Source of the DNA: Nodosilinea sp. FACHB-131
GTDB lineage: Bacteria > Cyanobacteriota > Cyanobacteriia > Phormidesmidales > Phormidesmidaceae
Reading direction: 5' to 3'
NCBI RefSeq assembly: GCF_014695395.1
Contig: NZ_JACJOF010000027.1
Coordinates: forward strand, 496,001-560,000
DNA length: 64,000 nucleotides
In this document: positions 62,946 through 64,000 of the stretch, piece by piece
How the letters are laid out: the number at the start of each line of letters is the position of its first letter
Numbering within the stretch: position 1 is the stretch's first letter
The notes under the pieces: generated by a model
Told to the model about the DNA's origin: nothing
Database searches by the model: none
The model's input: only the letters and a program-made list of their open reading frames with translations
Translations under genes and position numbers: made by a program

Positions 62946-63806
62946 CTACAAAAGATTTAGGCTCTCAAAGCAGCGGCGGGTCAGCTCAAGCCTGGCTGGG
63001 GCATCGGCATCACGGCGAATGTCGATGTTGGTGGCAAACAGGTAGACGTTGTCCCCCCGTTCGAGATAGCCGACGTACCAACCAATTTGCGGTTGATCGG
63101 CCTCTCCCAAGCCAGCCCAGCCGGTTTTGGTGCGCAGCGTATAGTCGGGGGTGCGCTCGGCGATCATAATGTCTTTGACCGTAGCTATTGTCGCCTCTGA
63201 AAAAGGCAATTCGTTGCGGTGCAGGCGTTGCAAGAACTCAATCTGCTGCTGGGGTGTAATGCGTAGGTCGCCCTCTAGCCAGAAGCTGTCGATCGCATCG
63301 GGGCTACCAATGGTTTGGTTGCCATAGCCTGCCTCATTGACCCACTGCTGCATGCGATCGTGCCCCACCCGCCGCGCTAGCACCTGGTAAAACCAGACGG
63401 CGGACAGGTTAAACGCTGTTCGCATGTTTTGATCTCGATTCCAGGCGGGCACCATGCGCTCAACGCCATCCCAGGTCAAGATAGCCAGATCGTTGGCGAT
63501 TACTCCAGTTTCAAGCGCAATTAGCGAGTTGAGAATTTTGAAGGTAGAAGCGGGCAGAAAGGCTTGGCGATTGCGATCGCGATTGTGCTCATAGGTCACG
63601 TTCTGGTTCAGATCGTGGATGATGATCGCCCCTTCCACTCCCAGGGCTTGAAAGTGTTGAGCAAATTGAGCTTCTACACTGGCCGTTTGCTGAGCGATCG
63701 TCGGTGCGATCGGCTCCACGCTGGACTGAGCAGCGGCAGGCGGTAGCGGCATCGCAACCAAGCCGCTGACGGCTAACCCAAAGAACCATCGGTAGGCACG
63801 AGCCAC
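62946..63806 (-). CDS. Class D (OXA-type) beta-lactamase
   Basis: A 286-residue exported serine hydrolase. The signal peptide ends near 'PPAAAQ' (residue 27). Active-site motifs are 'PASTFK' (Ser87 and the Lys that is carboxylated in OXA enzymes), 'SAVWFYQ' (Ser135-x-Val), 'GYGNQ' (161-163), 'FWLEG' (Trp176) and 'RTKTGWAG' (Lys227-Thr-Gly). All required residues are present, so it is probably active against penicillins. The GTG start at 63806 has AGGAG about 12 bases upstream. Chromosomal class D enzymes occur in environmental bacteria; cyanobacterial ones are less often studied. It heads the minus-strand group. Confidence 0.9.
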   Translation of the reverse strand: MARAYRWFFGLAVSGLVAMPLPPAAAQSSVEPIAPTIAQQTASVEAQFAQHFQALGVEGAIIIHDLNQNVTYEHNRDRNRQAFLPASTFKILNSLIALETGVIANDLAILTWDGVERMVPAWNRDQNMRTAFNLSAVWFYQVLARRVGHDRMQQWVNEAGYGNQTIGSPDAIDSFWLEGDLRITPQQQIEFLQRLHRNELPFSEATIATVKDIMIAERTPDYTLRTKTGWAGLGEADQPQIGWYVGYLERGDNVYLFATNIDIRRDADAPARLELTRRCFESLNLL

Positions 63807-64000
63807 AATATCGATCTCCTAAAAGAGCAATTTTTGAACGCGGAGTTAACTTTACACAGTACTCAAGTACTTGTCCAGCTCACGAGATTTAAAGACAGCC
63901 AGCGCAATCAGGCAATGAGACAAATGAACTCAACGCCTAGGCTGATCACTTGCCCATTTGTGTTCAAGCCCGTTATATGAATGCCGGCGGACAATTAGCA
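63807..64000. other. Upstream region of the beta-lactamase, to the window end
   Basis: About 190 bases without a gene. The region close to 63830-63870 is AT-rich and probably holds the beta-lactamase promoter. No operator palindrome (such as a BlaI or AmpR site) was recognised. Confidence 0.4.

Overview
The window looks like a piece of a cyanobacterial chromosome, probably from a non-heterocystous filamentous or Leptolyngbya/Nodosilinea-like lineage (the lineage is an inference). The evidence is very frequent HIP1 octamers (GCGATCGC), a carotenoid set with CruF, CruG and a CruP-like protein, a HetZ-family regulator, a group 2 sigma factor, a ctaCDE oxidase cluster and several small proteins of cyanobacterial type. 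No rRNA, convincing tRNA, CRISPR array, complete transposon or phage module is visible.

Layout. 1-9.4 kb: truncated leuA, a Kef/CPA2-type antiporter, a type-B succinate dehydrogenase flavoprotein, a Uma2 nuclease, an overlapping pair (RCC-reductase-like plus NmrA-like) and a short-chain dehydrogenase. 9.4-14.9 kb: an accessory block in which six small genes (GST, TPR-Arr ADP-ribosyltransferase, RidA-like, SMI1/KNR4, two membrane proteins) all lie on the minus strand and are separated by copies of one roughly 100-400 bp repeat plus one attC-like site. It reads like a gene-cassette array without a visible integrase, and is the most unusual part of the window. 15-19.7 kb: a conserved small gene, a 21-bp tandem repeat, then a tight minus-strand run cruP - sirB1-like - sdhC. 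19.9-27.3 kb: an FAD oxidoreductase with SLH repeats, an exported formamidase-family protein, and ctaC-ctaD-ctaE. 27.8-42.2 kb: core genes (sigma factor, murI, solanesyl diphosphate synthase, CYTH protein, cruG-cruF, GNAT, ruvX, mltG, HAD phosphatase, proB, a sugar transferase). 42.3-52.6 kb: a perfect CRP-type palindrome beside a HetZ-like gene, a divergent Zn/Mn ABC transporter, ftsL-like and ftsI, an acetolactate synthase with an added zinc ribbon, and a ComFB-like protein. 52.7-59.5 kb: an atypical histidine kinase and a four-gene plus-strand cluster (Asp/Glu racemase, periplasmic binding protein, SDF-family symporter, dCache-HAMP sensor). 60.2-63.8 kb: a minus-strand group of drug- and stress-related genes (SnoaL-like, two VOC proteins, an AAC(6')-like acetyltransferase, a RibD_C/DHFR-like reductase, a class D beta-lactamase).

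How the genes fit together. SdhA and SdhC would form parts of one membrane succinate:quinone oxidoreductase, though no iron-sulfur subunit is visible here. CtaCDE is a terminal oxidase. CruF/CruG make the glycosylated end of myxol-type carotenoids. MurI, FtsI, the FtsL-like protein and MltG serve peptidoglycan synthesis and division. The racemase/symporter/sensor cluster suggests perception and recovery of acidic or D-amino acids. Functions come from motif recognition by eye; no database search was run.
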